This document shows positions 8,805 through 17,304 of a stretch of DNA of 64,000 bases, piece after piece. The notes beneath the pieces were generated by a model. It was not told the origin of the DNA. It did not search any database and saw nothing but the letters and a program-made list of their open reading frames with translations. Origin of the DNA: Phycisphaerae bacterium (GTDB lineage Bacteria; Planctomycetota; Phycisphaerae; UBA1845); NCBI GenBank assembly GCA_029260115.1, contig JAJDDW010000008.1, positions 1 to 64,000 on the forward strand, read 5' to 3'. Every line of letters begins with the position of its first letter. Within the stretch, counting starts at the first letter, position 1. Position numbers and translations under genes: made by a program.

Positions 8805-9483
8805 TCGCGGCTGACATCATCCCCCCCCAATCGCGCGTTTCCGCCCAGGTCTAGTTATTGTAATACGGCGAAGCTGCGCGTAGTCCTATTGTACGAAATG
8901 AAAATTCGCGTAGGGAAGACTCGGACAAGTACCAGCTGGTTGGGCGGCAATAACGTCAGTCGAAAATTTTGTCGGACGAAGCAATCTTGACGCACTTCCA
9001 ATAGTAACCGCAGATTCTGAACTGAAAATTAGACACGAACACGAAATATAAACGGCGGAAGGCCGCGGCGCCGGGGGGGAAAGTAGCCCGTCACCGCGGC
9101 CTCTCGCGGGTAATGGAGGTAAGTTTTTCTACCCTATAGACACCGTCGCGGGTAATCCCGGGCCGACGGGCTGGCTGCACGGAGCGTCCGACCCTACACG
9201 TATCGAACGCTCCAAAAGGCGATGCATGGTGCATATCCATCGCACCTATATATAGTCAGCTGTTTGACGTCTCTGACAGTTAATAAGAAAAATATTTCCC
9301 GAAGCAGAAAATCTCCGCTACAGCATCCTACGTTGTTGTGCCTCGCGTCCTTTTATTTCGCATTATTGCGACAATCTTTCGGGAAAAACCGAGGTTTGAC
9401 TGCTACGCAGAAATAACGCTTGCGCTAGCGGTACGGGAACATCAGCCCTTTCCCCTTTATGCTAGGATAACTACCATAGGTAC
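8805..9483. other. Long intergenic region after rplU with a dense hairpin block
   Basis: About 680 bases with no credible protein gene: frames are short and lack ribosome sites. It starts with a C run near 8820. The stretch 8820-9050 shows nothing I can name. The part 9060-9246 is a chain of inverted repeats annotated separately. 9250-9480 is A+T richer and should contain the promoter of the ABC transporter genes. Confidence 0.5.
9060..9246 (+). ncRNA. Candidate structured RNA: chain of hairpins
   Basis: Several inverted repeats follow one another: AGGCCGCGG (9060-9068) with CCGCGGCCT (9094-9102); CCGTCG (9143-9148) with CGACGG (9164-9169), enclosing CGGG-taat-CCCG; GGAGCGT (9181-9187) with ACGCTCC (9207-9213); GCGATG (9219-9224) with CATCGC (9238-9243); plus a short GGTA/TACC arm at 9118-9133. 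The word TCGCGGGTAAT occurs twice (9103 and 9147 areas). Local G+C is well above the neighbours. I compared it mentally with RNase P RNA, tmRNA, SRP RNA and common riboswitches and found no match. Strand is assumed from the flanking genes. It could be a small RNA, the rplU 3' end or an exporter leader. Confidence 0.4.
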
Positions 9484-10506
9484 ATGGCTGAAATTACCGT
9501 ACAGAACCTGCACAAAAACTACCGGGTACACGTCAAGCCTGCGGGCCTGGGCGCTTCGGTAAAGGCCTTATTCCACCGGAAATACAAGGACGTGCGGGCT
9601 GTAGATGGTATAAACTTCGACATTGAGCCGGGCGAAATGGTGGGCTTTCTAGGCCCGAACGGCGCGGGCAAAACTACTACGCTCAAGATGCTCAGCGGCT
9701 TAATCTATCCTACTACGGGCAGCGTCTCGGTCATGGGATTCGTGCCTTGGGAGCGAAAAAACGAATATCGTCGGCAATTTGCACTCCTCATGGGACAAAA
9801 AAACCAACTCTGGTGGGACCTCCCGGCCAATGAGTCATTTCGTTTGCACAAGGAAATTTATCACATCGAGGACGAGAGCTTCCGAAATGTTCTCGGTGAT
9901 CTTACCGAATTACTCGACGTCAAGAATTTGCTCGACCAGCCAGTACGCGAGTTGAGCTTAGGTGAGCGTATGAAAATGGAACTAATCGCGGCGCTGCTCC
10001 ATTCGCCACGGGTTCTCTTTCTCGACGAGCCGACCATCGGGCTGGATGTCGTAGCCCAGACCAACATTCGACAATGCCTAAAGCGTTACAACCAAGAGCG
10101 GCAAGTGACCGTTTTACTGACTAGTCATTATATGCGTGATATTGAGGCGCTGTGCGACCGAGTTCTGGTCATCGATCATGGGCAATTGGTGCACGACGGT
10201 TCCCTGCAGGACATTACCGCCCGCTTTTCTACCCACAAGCTGTTGCTGCTACGATTTCAAGATGGCCGATTGCCGGAACGGCCGGAGGCGTTCGGCGAAG
10301 TGATTGATCTTACCCCCCCGCGTCTCACGCTACGAATTCCACGCGAGCAAGTGCCCAACTGCGTGAGTCACATTCTCGATAGCTACGACGTGGATGATAT
10401 CGCTATTGAAGACCCGTCCATCGAAAACGTGATTAGCTCACTGTTCAGTCATACGGCCAAGCGGACCGCTGACGAAGGTGTGGTCGCGGAGACGGTCGAT
10501 GGGTAA
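9484..10506 (+). CDS. ABC-2 type exporter, ATP-binding protein
   Basis: 340 residues. Walker A GPNGAGKT, signature LSLGER and Walker B VLFLDEP followed by the H-loop LLTSHY show a complete ABC ATPase. The N-terminal insertion before the domain (VKALFHRKYKDVRAV) and the C-terminal extension of about 90 residues match the group of uncharacterised ATPases (COG4586 type) that pairs with two ABC-2 permeases. That is exactly the arrangement here: two permease genes follow, the first overlapping by 8 bases. The complex should export a hydrophobic or lipid-like substrate from the cytoplasm; the substrate cannot be read from sequence. Confidence 0.9.
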   Translation: MAEITVQNLHKNYRVHVKPAGLGASVKALFHRKYKDVRAVDGINFDIEPGEMVGFLGPNGAGKTTTLKMLSGLIYPTTGSVSVMGFVPWERKNEYRRQFALLMGQKNQLWWDLPANESFRLHKEIYHIEDESFRNVLGDLTELLDVKNLLDQPVRELSLGERMKMELIAALLHSPRVLFLDEPTIGLDVVAQTNIRQCLKRYNQERQVTVLLTSHYMRDIEALCDRVLVIDHGQLVHDGSLQDITARFSTHKLLLLRFQDGRLPERPEAFGEVIDLTPPRLTLRIPREQVPNCVSHILDSYDVDDIAIEDPSIENVISSLFSHTAKRTADEGVVAETVDG

Positions 10507-11302
10507 ATATTTCGTCGTCTTTCGCGTGTCGTTAGCTGAGCGATTGGTCTACCGAGCGGATTTTTTTCTGTCCACGTTTCTGCGTTTCATTCCTATCGTC
10601 ACGACGATCTTACTCTGGCGCGCGATTTATGACGGCGCAAACCAAACCGAAATCGGCGGCTTGCAATATAATCAGATGGTTTCGTACTATCTGCTAATTA
10701 TGATTGTGCGAGCGTTTGGTTCTATGCCCAAACTCGCTTCCGGCATATCGCTGGCCATTCGCGAGGGCGAACTACGCAAATATATTTTGCAGCCAATTGA
10801 TTATCTCACTTATATGCTGACGCTACGATGCGCGCACAAGCTCGTGTACTTTGTGATGGCAGCGATCCCTTACACCATCATTTTCTGGGTATGTTCGGAT
10901 TATCTGCCAGGCTGGCCTGGACCAGCGATGTTTTGCTTGTCTATCATGACGTTAGTGTTGACCTTTTGTATCGGCTTTGCCATCAATAGTTTGATTGGCC
11001 TATTGGGGTTTTGGTTTTTAGAGGTGGCTACCTTTATTCATGCGTTCATGACGCTGCAATATTTCCTGAGTGGCCACATGTTTCCGCTGAGTCTGTTGCC
11101 AAAGTCCGTCGAAAAGATTGTCACAAGTCTTCCGTTTGCTTACGAAACGTATTACCCCACGTTGATTTTGCTGCAAAAAGTTAGCGTAGAAGAAGCAATA
11201 CGCATTATTGCGATACAGTTTGTGTGGGCGTCCATCGTGGCGGGACTATGCCTGTTCGCATGGAAACGAGGCCTACACAAATACGCCGCGTTTGGAGGAT
11301 AA
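10499..11302 (+). CDS. ABC-2 type exporter, permease subunit 1
   Basis: 267 residues with about six hydrophobic segments (for example FFLSTFLRFIPIVTTILLW and LVYFVMAAIPYTIIFWV). The start ATG overlaps the end of the ATPase gene (ATGGGTAA), so translation is probably coupled. Sequence and position fit the COG4587-like membrane partner of this exporter group. It likely forms the transmembrane channel with the next gene product. Confidence 0.85.
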   Translation: MGKYFVVFRVSLAERLVYRADFFLSTFLRFIPIVTTILLWRAIYDGANQTEIGGLQYNQMVSYYLLIMIVRAFGSMPKLASGISLAIREGELRKYILQPIDYLTYMLTLRCAHKLVYFVMAAIPYTIIFWVCSDYLPGWPGPAMFCLSIMTLVLTFCIGFAINSLIGLLGFWFLEVATFIHAFMTLQYFLSGHMFPLSLLPKSVEKIVTSLPFAYETYYPTLILLQKVSVEEAIRIIAIQFVWASIVAGLCLFAWKRGLHKYAAFGG

Positions 11303-11306
11303 AAGC

Positions 11307-12110
11307 TTGAGGCCTAGCTATCATCGAATATTGCTGCGATTCTGGAAAAATTGCCTACTGCGTGAGATGACCTTTCGTGGCCATTTTATTTTACGCATCT
11401 TCGGTGAGGTTGGCTGGGTCGTTCTCATGCTGATATTTATAGAAGTGATATTCAGTAAGACTAGCCAGGTGCGTGGATGGTCGGAGCATCAATACTTATT
11501 TCTCATGGGTACGCACATGTTGGTAACAAGTTTGTTTGAGACTTTCTTTTTTGAAAACTGTTGGCGCATCAGCGATCTCGTCCGAACGGGCAATCTAGAT
11601 TTCATACTGGTTAAGCCCGCGAATACGCAATTTTTGCTGACGTTTGAACGGATTGATTTCGCGGCGCTGGCGAATGTGCCGGTTGGTGGCGCACTGTGTC
11701 TATATGCTGTTGTGCAAGGCGGCTACACGATCACGATCGCCCACTTGGCGCTATTTATCATTCTAATTTTCACGGGTGTGCTCATGCTCTACGCTATGCT
11801 CTTCATGTTCGCGATCACAAGCGTATGGCTCATTCGTCAGACGGGATTGGATGCTTTGTGGTTTTATGCCATGAGCCTGTCGCGATATCCCTCAGAAATA
11901 TACCGGAACTTCGCAGGTGGTACGCTTTGGTTTGTGTGCGTTTTTGTCGTGCCCGTGTTGATGGTGGCTAACCTACCGGCGAACGTCATGGTACGTACAT
12001 TTACGACGCCGCTAATCATCAATTTCATCGCCGCAGCGATCGGACTGCTGATATTGTCAAGCGTGGCCTTTAAGATCGCCTTGCGCTCGTATCGGTCGGC
12101 GAGTAGCTGA
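11307..12110 (+). CDS. ABC-2 type exporter, permease subunit 2
   Basis: 267 residues starting at TTG 11307, with GGAGG 8 bases upstream. The reading frame extends further 5' but only through codons that overlap subunit 1 in another frame, so the TTG start is preferred. About six hydrophobic segments are visible (for example LALFIILIFTGVLMLYAML, TLWFVCVFVVPVLMVANL). Fits the COG3694-like second permease that accompanies COG4586/COG4587. The gene lies 4 bases after subunit 1, so all three form one operon. Confidence 0.85.
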   Translation: MRPSYHRILLRFWKNCLLREMTFRGHFILRIFGEVGWVVLMLIFIEVIFSKTSQVRGWSEHQYLFLMGTHMLVTSLFETFFFENCWRISDLVRTGNLDFILVKPANTQFLLTFERIDFAALANVPVGGALCLYAVVQGGYTITIAHLALFIILIFTGVLMLYAMLFMFAITSVWLIRQTGLDALWFYAMSLSRYPSEIYRNFAGGTLWFVCVFVVPVLMVANLPANVMVRTFTTPLIINFIAAAIGLLILSSVAFKIALRSYRSASS

Positions 12111-12339
12111 TTGATACGAACTTCAGAATCGTCCCCTGTGTTTTATGGTCAGCTAGCGGGCCAATCGTGTCTGAGCGCTTGTCATAGGGAATTGATCGAC
12201 TAGGCTAAGCTGCTGTGACGATATAAAATACTGGGTAATAGGGATTTGGGCACACGGTTAAACGGTTACACCCATACCACCTGAAAAATTACCTGCGACT
12301 GAGCATTGGATTTAGGCTAATGGATCAGCGGAGATCGAA

Positions 12340-14025
12340 ATGGCAGCGAGTGCGGAATTGCATCATAGACACGCCGGGGCAATAGGCGAGATCAAGGAAA
12401 CGGTCGAATCCATTGTCGTGGCCCTGATTTTAGCTTTTGTGTTTCGTGCTTTTATTGTGGAAGCTTTTGTCATCCCCACAGGGTCCATGGCTCCGACTCT
12501 ATATGGCGCGCATGGCACCATCGTCTGCGAAGATTGTGGCACGGAGTTTTCCTATGGCTTGCGTGATTTAGCGGATCAGCGTGCGGGGCAGGTGGTGGGC
12601 GCGGGATCGCGAGCGACATGTCCTAACTGTAATCACGACAATACCAGCCTGCAGATGACTGACGCTTCTAAAAACCCAGAGTCTGGTGATCGCATTTTGG
12701 TGATGAAGTGGCCCTTCGATATAGGCGGCGACTGGTTTGGCCCGGCCCGCTGGGATGTAACCGTTTTTAAGGATCCGGCTGACGGCACCACAAATTTTAT
12801 TAAACGACTCATCGGTTTACCCAACGAGCTTCTTATGATTCTCGACGGAGACATTTACACCGCAGCAATCGACAAAATTTCACCAAAGACGATGGAAGAA
12901 TTGGAATCCCAGCGTCACGAAAAGTATCTACTCCGCACAAAGCAAGATAAAGGCCAATTGCCCGGGCTATCGTATGAAGCCAAGACAGAATTGAACGATA
13001 TATTCAAAATCGCCCCTAAGACAAAGATTGCTCAGCGGTCTTTATGGCAACCGGTTTACGACCATGACTATCTGCCGAGGACATTGGGGGGAGGGCAACC
13101 TCGCTGGGAGCCAATAAATAGAGATGGTTCGGCATGGGACGCCACGCATCGCACCATACATTTTTCGGGTAGCAATAAGATTAATGACGGGATTAAACTC
13201 GCTGGCAAACGTCTCGTCGGACAGTGTGCTTATAATATAGCTGATCGCCCCCCCCCATTAGTCTCTGACTTCCAAGTATCATTCGTCTTCACACCGGAGT
13301 CTAATGACAGCCAAGTACGGGTGCGATTGTCCAAGATGAGCCGCATTTTCTGGGCGATTGTGGATACGAGCGGGTCGGTGAGTATTGTGGAATCGGCAGA
13401 CCCGCCTGACGCATCAACGCCGGCCATGCTGCGCGGTAACATTGACCCACTATCTCCTGGCGATGCGGTACAAATTAGCTTTGAACATGTGGACTATAGA
13501 TTGTCGCTGTCGGTGGCTGATAGAGAAGTACTTGCAAGTTCAAGCGATCCAAACGCGCCAGGCTATTACGCGCCATCTATTTATGCACTTAGAAGATTGT
13601 CTCGCCCTGTCGGCGCAGATGCGCCACAAATATTTGGAACAGGTAGTGCCTTCACCGTGACACACCTAGCGGTACGACGTGACGTTTTTTATTATCATGA
13701 TGCATCGTATATGGCATTGCCAACGCTATATTGGGCACCGCGGTCTGGATGGGCTTCGCCGGATTATCCGATGTTATTACGATCGCACGAGTACTTTATG
13801 CTGGGCGACAACACCTCTGCGAGTAAGGATTCTCGTCTGTGGGATACGCTTGGCGACCATATGGCTGTTCGCGGCGAGGATTTCCAGCTTGGCACCGTAC
13901 CCAAGGATCAGCTGATCGGGAAAGCTTTTTTCGTATATTGGCCCAGCCCCCATAGGCTGGAATGGTTACCTAGCTTAAAATTTGGTGTGGTGCCAGATGT
14001 TGGACGCATGCGCTGGATTCGCTGA
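12340..14025 (+). CDS. lepB: Type I signal peptidase, enlarged, with zinc-ribbon insertion
   Basis: 561 residues, about twice the usual size. After one membrane segment (about 24-44) comes the catalytic box PTGSMAPTL with nucleophile Ser49, and NFIKRLIGLP with general-base Lys155. The late box LGDNTSASKDSR is present near the C-terminus, so it should be active. Two extra parts stand out: CEDC (63-66) with CPNC (94-97), which look like a zinc ribbon inserted directly after the catalytic Ser, and about 270 residues between the Lys box and the LGDN box that resemble a beta-rich domain. It removes signal peptides from exported proteins at the membrane. Ribosome site GGAG is 6 bases before ATG. 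Confidence 0.9.
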   Translation: MAASAELHHRHAGAIGEIKETVESIVVALILAFVFRAFIVEAFVIPTGSMAPTLYGAHGTIVCEDCGTEFSYGLRDLADQRAGQVVGAGSRATCPNCNHDNTSLQMTDASKNPESGDRILVMKWPFDIGGDWFGPARWDVTVFKDPADGTTNFIKRLIGLPNELLMILDGDIYTAAIDKISPKTMEELESQRHEKYLLRTKQDKGQLPGLSYEAKTELNDIFKIAPKTKIAQRSLWQPVYDHDYLPRTLGGGQPRWEPINRDGSAWDATHRTIHFSGSNKINDGIKLAGKRLVGQCAYNIADRPPPLVSDFQVSFVFTPESNDSQVRVRLSKMSRIFWAIVDTSGSVSIVESADPPDASTPAMLRGNIDPLSPGDAVQISFEHVDYRLSLSVADREVLASSSDPNAPGYYAPSIYALRRLSRPVGADAPQIFGTGSAFTVTHLAVRRDVFYYHDASYMALPTLYWAPRSGWASPDYPMLLRSHEYFMLGDNTSASKDSRLWDTLGDHMAVRGEDFQLGTVPKDQLIGKAFFVYWPSPHRLEWLPSLKFGVVPDVGRMRWIR

Positions 14026-14479
14026 ATGCCAAGCACCGACACTAACCCCCGACTAACCTGCGATGAGGATTGGGTTATCCACAGGCCATCCACTATATTG
14101 GTCAGGCATCTTAGGTAAGTAAAACTTTATTGTTTTGAACTCCTGATGGAATCGTGTTTTTTAGAGATGATGACCAAGATCGCAAGGAAAAACCGTAACT
14201 CTTTTCGTGGTAACGTTTTATGATACCTTTGCACAGGCGTATATCAGAGACCACGTTCAGACTCATTGAATTGACGCAGCGACATTTACGAATGTCATCT
14301 GTGATTTTCAACATAAGATTCACAGGCTGTCAAAATAGTCATAATGTGGTATCAGGCTCTATTTCCACAGGCTGTTTGATGGCTTGTGACGACTTAGTGT
14401 TACAGCGCTATGTCGCGGATAACCGCCTTACCGAATTGCTATTAATGACTCACACACTCAACCCGTATCGAGGATACTA
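14026..14479. other. Intergenic region with a DnaA-box-like word and repeated CACAGGC
   Basis: About 450 bases without a credible gene. It holds one TTATCCACA (14075-14083), identical to the DnaA-box consensus. CACAGGC occurs four times (starting near 14080, 14232, 14321 and 14366), the last two as a longer direct repeat CACAGGCTGT. GACATT-tacg-AATGTC (14281-14296) is a perfect hairpin. These may be operators or promoter parts for lptB. One DnaA box without a cluster or AT-rich unwinding element is not enough to call an origin. Confidence 0.4.
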
Positions 14480-15238
14480 GTGCCCATGGCTAATGATGTA
14501 CTTCTTGACGTCCGCGACCTCGTCAAACGATTTGACGGGCGTGTCGTAGTTGACCACCTTAGTTTTCATGTTTTCCCCGGCGAAATTGTTGGGCTGCTTG
14601 GCCGAAACGGTGCTGGCAAGACGACGTCGTTTAGGATGACCGTGGGTATGCTCGACCCCGAAAGCGGGTCAGTGATGTTTAATGGCGAAGACGTAACTTC
14701 TTTGGCTATGTATAAACGCGCTCAACTCGGCATGGGATACCTCTCACAGGAACCTAGCATTTTTCAACGGCTTACCGTCGAGGATAATCTCTTGGCTATT
14801 CTGGAAACCATGCGAGGCCTTAGTCGGGCAGACCGCATGTCGCGTATGAATGAATTGATCTCTCAATTCGGGCTGGATAAACAACGAAAGCAATTGGCAA
14901 GGACGCTATCTGGCGGCGAGCGACGTAAGCTTGAAATTGCCCGAGCACTGGTAACGAATCCTACACTGATCATGCTCGACGAACCGTTTAGCGGGGTTGA
15001 TCCAAAATCGGTGGAAGATTTGCAGAAAGAAATTCTACATCTCAAGCACGATCGCGGCATAGCCATACTGCTAACCGATCATAATGTTCGAGAAACGTTG
15101 CGCGTCACCGATCGTAGTTATATCATTAACGATGGTAAGCAATTAGCCGAGGGCCATCCGCGCGATCTGGTGCGCGATCCATTGGTGAGACGTACGTATC
15201 TAGGTAGCTCGTTCCGTGGTGATGAATTCGACGATTAA
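14480..15238 (+). CDS. lptB: LPS export ABC transporter ATP-binding protein LptB
   Basis: 252 residues, slightly longer than the usual 240. Walker A GRNGAGKT, the LptB-type Q-loop region YLSQEPSIFQRLTVEDN, signature LSGGERRK and Walker B LIMLDEPFSGVDP are all present, along with LTDHNVRETL. LptB powers extraction of LPS from the inner membrane with LptF and LptG, which are not in this window. The start is GTG at 14480 with GAGG 6 bases upstream; the ATG two codons later is too far from it. With kdsB at 46653 it shows that the cell makes LPS. Confidence 0.92.
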   Translation: MPMANDVLLDVRDLVKRFDGRVVVDHLSFHVFPGEIVGLLGRNGAGKTTSFRMTVGMLDPESGSVMFNGEDVTSLAMYKRAQLGMGYLSQEPSIFQRLTVEDNLLAILETMRGLSRADRMSRMNELISQFGLDKQRKQLARTLSGGERRKLEIARALVTNPTLIMLDEPFSGVDPKSVEDLQKEILHLKHDRGIAILLTDHNVRETLRVTDRSYIINDGKQLAEGHPRDLVRDPLVRRTYLGSSFRGDEFDD

Positions 15239-15254
15239 TTAGTCTTTTCTATCG

Positions 15255-15300
15255 ACGGGAAACTGGATGCCCGCCTTCGCGAGCATGACTACGATGGTTT
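15255..15300. repeat. Degenerate copy of the GGATACCCGC hairpin repeat
   Basis: Between the convergent lptB and hydrolase genes, ACTGGATGCCCGCCTTCGCG followed by AGCATGAC resembles the hairpin core found at 35670 and 53359 (ACTGGATACCCGCCTGCGCG). The arms no longer pair perfectly. It is probably a decayed member of the same dispersed family. Confidence 0.4.
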
Positions 15301-15319
15301 CTGGCTTATTCATAATCGC

Positions 15320-16114
15320 TTACGCGAGATGAAGCGAACCTAGTAAGTGGGCGTGGATTTTCTCGAACAACATTTCGGCATCTGGCTCATGTGGCAACAC
15401 ATGGCCTGAATGTTCGCATGCCACGGTCTCAACTCGCGTTGATGTCAGACGATCACGCACTATTTGTAGCGACGACATAGACATATAGCGATCAAGCTTA
15501 CCCACGGCCAGCAGTACTGGGCATTGAATGGTCTGAAGCTTTGCAAGCGTCTGGTCGGCTAGCCTTTGCAATTCCCATAGAGATTTTGTGGGGTAACGAT
15601 CATAACTAAACAGGCCCTTGGCGATATGATTGTCGATCGATGCACGACTCTTCATTTTGTAAGGGACAATAAATCGCAGCCAAGGGAGGCAGGCACGTAG
15701 CACTGGCTTTAGCGAAAACATCGGTGACAACATGGTTAATGAACACACATTAGGCTCCGACGCTGCGATGTGTGCGGCTAACACTGCGCCCATTGAAACA
15801 CCTACGACAGCCACTTTTTCACTGACAGAGGCTAGTCGCTGACACTCGGATTTCGCGACTGTCATCCAGGAGTCACGCCCTACCGCTCGAAGATTTTGAG
15901 GCGTAGTGCCATGCCCTGGGAGCAGTGGGCATGAAATCGAGGCGTTGGGAAATCGCTGATGAAGAAAATCGGCGAGCGGCTGAACCTCAGTCGGTGACGC
16001 AGTCAATCCGTGCAACAGTAAAAACGCAGGTTCGCCAGATTGCCCTTCGACAAGGAAAGGGGCTGCGCGATGATTGATCGTCGTCGCGTTTTCATTTGCT
16101 AACTCAGCGGCCAT
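15320..16114 (-). CDS. Alpha/beta hydrolase (esterase/lysophospholipase-like)
   Basis: 264 residues. The oxyanion strand and turn LLLHGLTASP, the nucleophile elbow GVSMG, an acid-containing stretch (LLAVGKLDRYMS) and a C-terminal CEHSGHVLPHE with the catalytic His form a complete triad of the carboxylesterase / monoacylglycerol lipase type. No signal peptide, so it is cytoplasmic. It lies downstream of the lipid kinase and the ether-lipid-like cluster, so a role in lipid turnover is plausible but not shown. Confidence 0.8.
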   Translation of the reverse strand: MAAELANENATTINHRAAPFLVEGQSGEPAFLLLHGLTASPTEVQPLADFLHQRFPNASISCPLLPGHGTTPQNLRAVGRDSWMTVAKSECQRLASVSEKVAVVGVSMGAVLAAHIAASEPNVCSLTMLSPMFSLKPVLRACLPWLRFIVPYKMKSRASIDNHIAKGLFSYDRYPTKSLWELQRLADQTLAKLQTIQCPVLLAVGKLDRYMSMSSLQIVRDRLTSTRVETVACEHSGHVLPHEPDAEMLFEKIHAHLLGSLHLA

Positions 16115-16275
16115 ATCAGTAAGTATATACGCGGGCTAGATAGCTTGGACAAGTCGCGTGGGGGAAAAGGTTCAGCCGTCAGAGGTAGAGTCAAGAATTC
16201 ATTGATGTCATATATAGCTCTCAACTCCGCGCTAGTTGAACCATGCGGCCCACCTAACTGCACATATACGCAAAT

Positions 16276-17193
16276 TCACGCAGGCACGATCACGCGAATC
16301 GCATTTGGCACAACGGACATCGTCACCGGCGTCGTCGCAATGTGCTCGCCGTCCGCCCAAACATCTTGGGGAATGTCGGTGTGAATTTTCATTACTTTGG
16401 TTTGCAAAAATCGAACACCCGCCCGCCCTGCATGTCGGCCTGTCATGACAATGGGGAGCATGCGAAACGCGCTCAACCTCCCAACCGAGTCTATCACGCA
16501 GACATCAAGTTTTCCGTCTGTTGGCGTAGCCATGGGCACAATGGGAATCCCCCCCCCATAAGAAGAGGTGTTCGCGGTTGTGGCTAAGAACACGGACTGG
16601 TCGATGAGGCCAAAGTCCCCTTCCAACTTGATTGACGTCGGTCGGTATTTCATCAACACACGGATAGCGCCGTAGACATAGGCTAGTGTTCCCTTCAAGG
16701 GCATGCGCATGGTATCTACAAAACTCGATACCTGGGCATCTACGCCAAGGGTAGCGACGGTGCAAAAATGTTGGCCATTGGCACAGCCCAGGTCAACGGG
16801 CATCGTGTGCTTTCGATGTAAAATTTCGACGATGGTGCTCGGATCGGTAGGCACGCCAAGAGCGCGGGCAAAGTCGTTGCACCTGCCCGATGGGGCCAAA
16901 CCAAGCGGTGGCACCTTATCTCCTAGCGGAGCGGATAATGTGGCTAGCGCGTGAGCGACTTCCTGAATGGTGCCGTCGCCGCCGCAAGCTACGACGCATC
17001 CATATTTATCCGGTGAAGTAGACACAGCTGCCCGGACCATACGTTGCGCGTCGCCACTACTACTGGTCGGTTCGAGTTCTACTGTGACATCGCGCTGGCT
17101 CAGTTGATTGCTGATGGTCTCGGCGAAGCGCTTTCCACGTCCGCGCCCGGAGATGGGGTTATAAATAATTAGGATTGTGTCGGTGTGCGACAT
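16276..17193 (-). CDS. Diacylglycerol kinase-family lipid kinase
   Basis: 305 residues. The ATP-binding region has IYNPISGRGRGK, the diagnostic GGDGT motif inside VVACGGDGTIQEV, and PLGLAPSGRCNDFARALG, all typical of the DagK/YegS/sphingosine-kinase fold (canonical GT.NDFA is SGRCNDFA here). These enzymes phosphorylate lipid hydroxyls using ATP. The lipid substrate is not readable. It lies 111 bases after the LarA-like gene on the same strand and might act on products of that cluster, which is inference from position. Confidence 0.85.
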   Translation of the reverse strand: MSHTDTILIIYNPISGRGRGKRFAETISNQLSQRDVTVELEPTSSSGDAQRMVRAAVSTSPDKYGCVVACGGDGTIQEVAHALATLSAPLGDKVPPLGLAPSGRCNDFARALGVPTDPSTIVEILHRKHTMPVDLGCANGQHFCTVATLGVDAQVSSFVDTMRMPLKGTLAYVYGAIRVLMKYRPTSIKLEGDFGLIDQSVFLATTANTSSYGGGIPIVPMATPTDGKLDVCVIDSVGRLSAFRMLPIVMTGRHAGRAGVRFLQTKVMKIHTDIPQDVWADGEHIATTPVTMSVVPNAIRVIVPA

Positions 17194-17304
17194 AGTAACT
17201 ATTTTGCCGACAGTGTTTGATTCTTGTAATTACCGCTAACGATATAACCGATCGTTGGTTATAACTATCCAATACTGCGCATACTGAAGCCCGCGGCTCA
17301 TTTT

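Noticed and set aside
9060-9246. RNase P RNA, tmRNA or SRP RNA
   Set aside because: The conserved core words of these RNAs (for example GAGGAAAGTCC of RNase P RNA) are absent, so it is kept only as an unassigned structured element.
14026-14479. Possible replication origin
   Set aside because: Only one full DnaA box, no cluster, no AT-rich unwinding block and no dnaA, dnaN or parA nearby.
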